Of a stretch of DNA of 5,592 nt, positions 4,114 to 5,592 are shown in pieces (the first letter of the stretch is position 1; each line of letters begins with the position of its first letter). The stretch is taken from NCBI GenBank assembly GCA_025922735.1, contig JAICHI010000088.1, positions 1 to 5,592 of the forward strand, given 5' to 3'. Source of the DNA: Nitrososphaeraceae archaeon. GTDB taxonomy: Archaea > Thermoproteota > Nitrososphaeria > Nitrososphaerales > Nitrososphaeraceae. The notes under the pieces were generated by a model. The model ran no database searches. It worked only from the letters and a program-made list of their open reading frames with translations, and was not told where the DNA came from. Both the position numbers and the translations under genes were made by a program.

Positions 4114-5592
4114 TTGCTTTCCTCAGTAAAGAAAGAGGCCAGCGACGACGGCAACAACAATTACAACAACTACTATTGGCAAGCCTGCAATTCCATTGCA
4201 GAGCAAATAGAGAGTAGTAAGAACCCATTATCAATAAAGCAGGTTCTCAAAATAGTCAGGCAGGTGGCATCAGAATATCATCTAGGCACGATACCTAGGA
4301 ACGAGCATATTATCCAACATTTGCAAGATAATCGTTACCGCCGGTTGCTTATGGTCAAGCCAGTCAAGACGGCGTCAGGCGTTGCAGTGATTGCAGTTAT
4401 GGCCAAGCCATACGGATGCCCGCATGGTAGATGCATCTATTGTCCCGGTGGCATCGAGTCCAACACGCCACTTAGTTATACGGGCACCGAGCCAGCGACA
4501 AAGGTCGCTCAAAGGCTTAGCTACGATCCTTACCAACAGGTGCGTTCGAAAATGGATCAGCTACAATCAAGGGGACATGACACCGGCAAGATAGAAGTCG
4601 TTATTGTAGGTGGGACCTTCCCATTCATGCCTGCGGACTACCAGAGGCAGTTTGCCAAGTCCTGCTATGACGCTCTGAATGGTAAGAAATCATCCACCCT
4701 CCAGCAAGCGGTAGCTACCAACGAGACTGCCTATAACCGATGCGTAGGGTTCACTGTCGAGACTAAACCGGACTATTGCAAGGAGCCACACATTGATCTT
4801 ATGCTAGAGCTTGGAGTAACAAGGATAGAAATTGGCGTTCAGTCTCTTGATAATAACGTATACAGATTAGTGAACAGAGGACACACACTGGATGATGTCG
4901 TCCATGCATTCAAGATTGCTCGGGACGCTGGATACAAGATAGTCGCTCACATGATGCCAGGATTGCCAGGAAGCTCGTCTAAAAAAGACATTGGAGATTT
5001 CAGGCGGTTATTTGAAGATGATGCTTTCAAGCCTGATATGCTGAAGATCTACCCGACGCTTGTGCTAGAGCACACTGGCCTATTCAAAATGCAAAGGAGC
5101 GGCAAATATCAGGCATACTCTGAGGACGAGCTGGTTAATGTAATTGTGGAGGCCAAAAAGGCAGTGCCAGAATGGGTGCGCATAATGCGCATCCAGCGCG
5201 AAATTGAGTCAGAGGACATCATCGCTGGCCCCAAGAGCGGCAACTTCAGGCAGATAGTTTTGAAAAAGTTGAGTCAACAGGGGTATAGGTGCAAATGCAT
5301 CCGATGCAGGGAAACCGGCCTGCAGAGAAGGTACCCTTCAGAAGATGGAATAATATTAAAAAGAACAGATTACTCTGCTTCTGGAGGCCGCGAGATATTC
5401 CTTTCGCATGAAAGTAAACCTGGCGATACAATACTTGGATTCTTGAGGCTGAGAAAGGTGGCAAGCTCGCATAGGGCCGAGCTTGATGGCACTGCGGTGG
5501 TACGTGAACTTCATGTCTACGGGCAGGCCATTAGCATTGGCAGAAGTGACAGAGGAGACAGCTACCAGCATAGGGGACTTGGCATGAAACTG
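4114..5592 (+). CDS. elp3: tRNA uridine(34) acetyltransferase Elp3 (radical SAM / GNAT), 3' end beyond the right edge
   Basis: Elp3 uses S-adenosylmethionine and acetyl-CoA to start carboxymethyl-type modification of the wobble uridine U34 in tRNA; archaea have it without the other Elongator subunits. There are 493 codons here; archaeal forms have about 520-560, so only the end of the GNAT domain is missing. The frame opens after TAA 4084-4086. TTG 4114 is the best start: the next options (GTG 4264, ATG 4351) would cut into the conserved N-terminal tRNA-binding part (SIKQVLKIVRQVASEYHLG and following). Landmarks from TTG: KPVKTASGVAVIAVMAKP (83-100), the 4Fe-4S motif CPHGRCIYC with Cys102, 107 and 110, GGTFPFM (166-172), TVETKPDYC, EIGVQSLD, HMMPGLPG (279-286), RIMRIQREI, the zinc-binding CKCIRCRETG (Cys393, 395, 398) and the acetyl-CoA loop QHRGLG (485-490). 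Residues 11-21 are an Asp/Asn/Tyr-rich low-complexity stretch from AAC/TAC codons. Confidence 0.92.
   Translation, partial: MLSSVKKEASDDGNNNYNNYYWQACNSIAEQIESSKNPLSIKQVLKIVRQVASEYHLGTIPRNEHIIQHLQDNRYRRLLMVKPVKTASGVAVIAVMAKPYGCPHGRCIYCPGGIESNTPLSYTGTEPATKVAQRLSYDPYQQVRSKMDQLQSRGHDTGKIEVVIVGGTFPFMPADYQRQFAKSCYDALNGKKSSTLQQAVATNETAYNRCVGFTVETKPDYCKEPHIDLMLELGVTRIEIGVQSLDNNVYRLVNRGHTLDDVVHAFKIARDAGYKIVAHMMPGLPGSSSKKDIGDFRRLFEDDAFKPDMLKIYPTLVLEHTGLFKMQRSGKYQAYSEDELVNVIVEAKKAVPEWVRIMRIQREIESEDIIAGPKSGNFRQIVLKKLSQQGYRCKCIRCRETGLQRRYPSEDGIILKRTDYSASGGREIFLSHESKPGDTILGFLRLRKVASSHRAELDGTAVVRELHVYGQAISIGRSDRGDSYQHRGLGMKL

Noticed and set aside
4391..4594. 67-codon plus-strand frame
   Set aside because: Out-of-frame shadow of elp3 across the radical SAM Cys motif.
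5326..5340. AGAAGGTACCCTTC, similar to the palindrome at 443-456
   Set aside because: One extra C breaks the symmetry and it lies in conserved elp3 coding sequence, so I do not count it as a second operator.
5246..5571. Two minus-strand frames (72 and 71 codons)
   Set aside because: Antisense to the zinc-binding and GNAT region of elp3.

Overview
The window looks like a piece of an ammonia-oxidising archaeal (Nitrososphaeria / thaumarchaeal) chromosome, probably of the soil Nitrososphaera type. The reasons are archaeal-style TATA boxes placed so that transcripts would be leaderless or nearly so, two TTG-initiated genes without Shine-Dalgarno sites, an archaeal-type Elp3, and a luciferase-fold oxidoreductase of the coenzyme F420 group. 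The lineage call is inference from gene content and promoter style; no marker gene fixes it.

Layout. At the left edge a luciferase-like (probably F420-dependent) oxidoreductase runs off the window on the minus strand (1-416). An 88-bp divergent promoter region, with overlapping TATA elements and a perfect 14-bp palindrome, separates it from a plus-strand gene for an unrecognised helical 114-aa protein (505-849). After a gap with a terminator-like hairpin and a GCT/GTT-rich low-complexity tract comes a full citrate synthase gene on the minus strand (1086-2255) with a clear TATA box.

Next is a stretch that looks empty at first (2256-3025). I read a two-gene minus-strand unit in it: a 42-aa ORF (2668-2796) overlapping by 10 nt a 61-aa ORF (2492-2677), behind a TATA box at 2830-2837. 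The same stretch has inverted and direct repeats, and possibly a broken membrane peptide between the citrate synthase promoter and the 61-aa ORF.

The right part has two plus-strand genes: purM (3026-4075, de novo purine synthesis) and, 38 bp later, elp3 (4114 to the right edge, incomplete; wobble-uridine modification of tRNA). Both start at TTG, and each has a TATA-like box ending exactly 25 nt before its start codon. The recognised genes are housekeeping genes (central carbon metabolism, purine synthesis, tRNA modification, redox). I see no mobile element, CRISPR array, tRNA or rRNA. The least explained parts are the small-protein pair with its repeats and the divergent promoter at 417-504.
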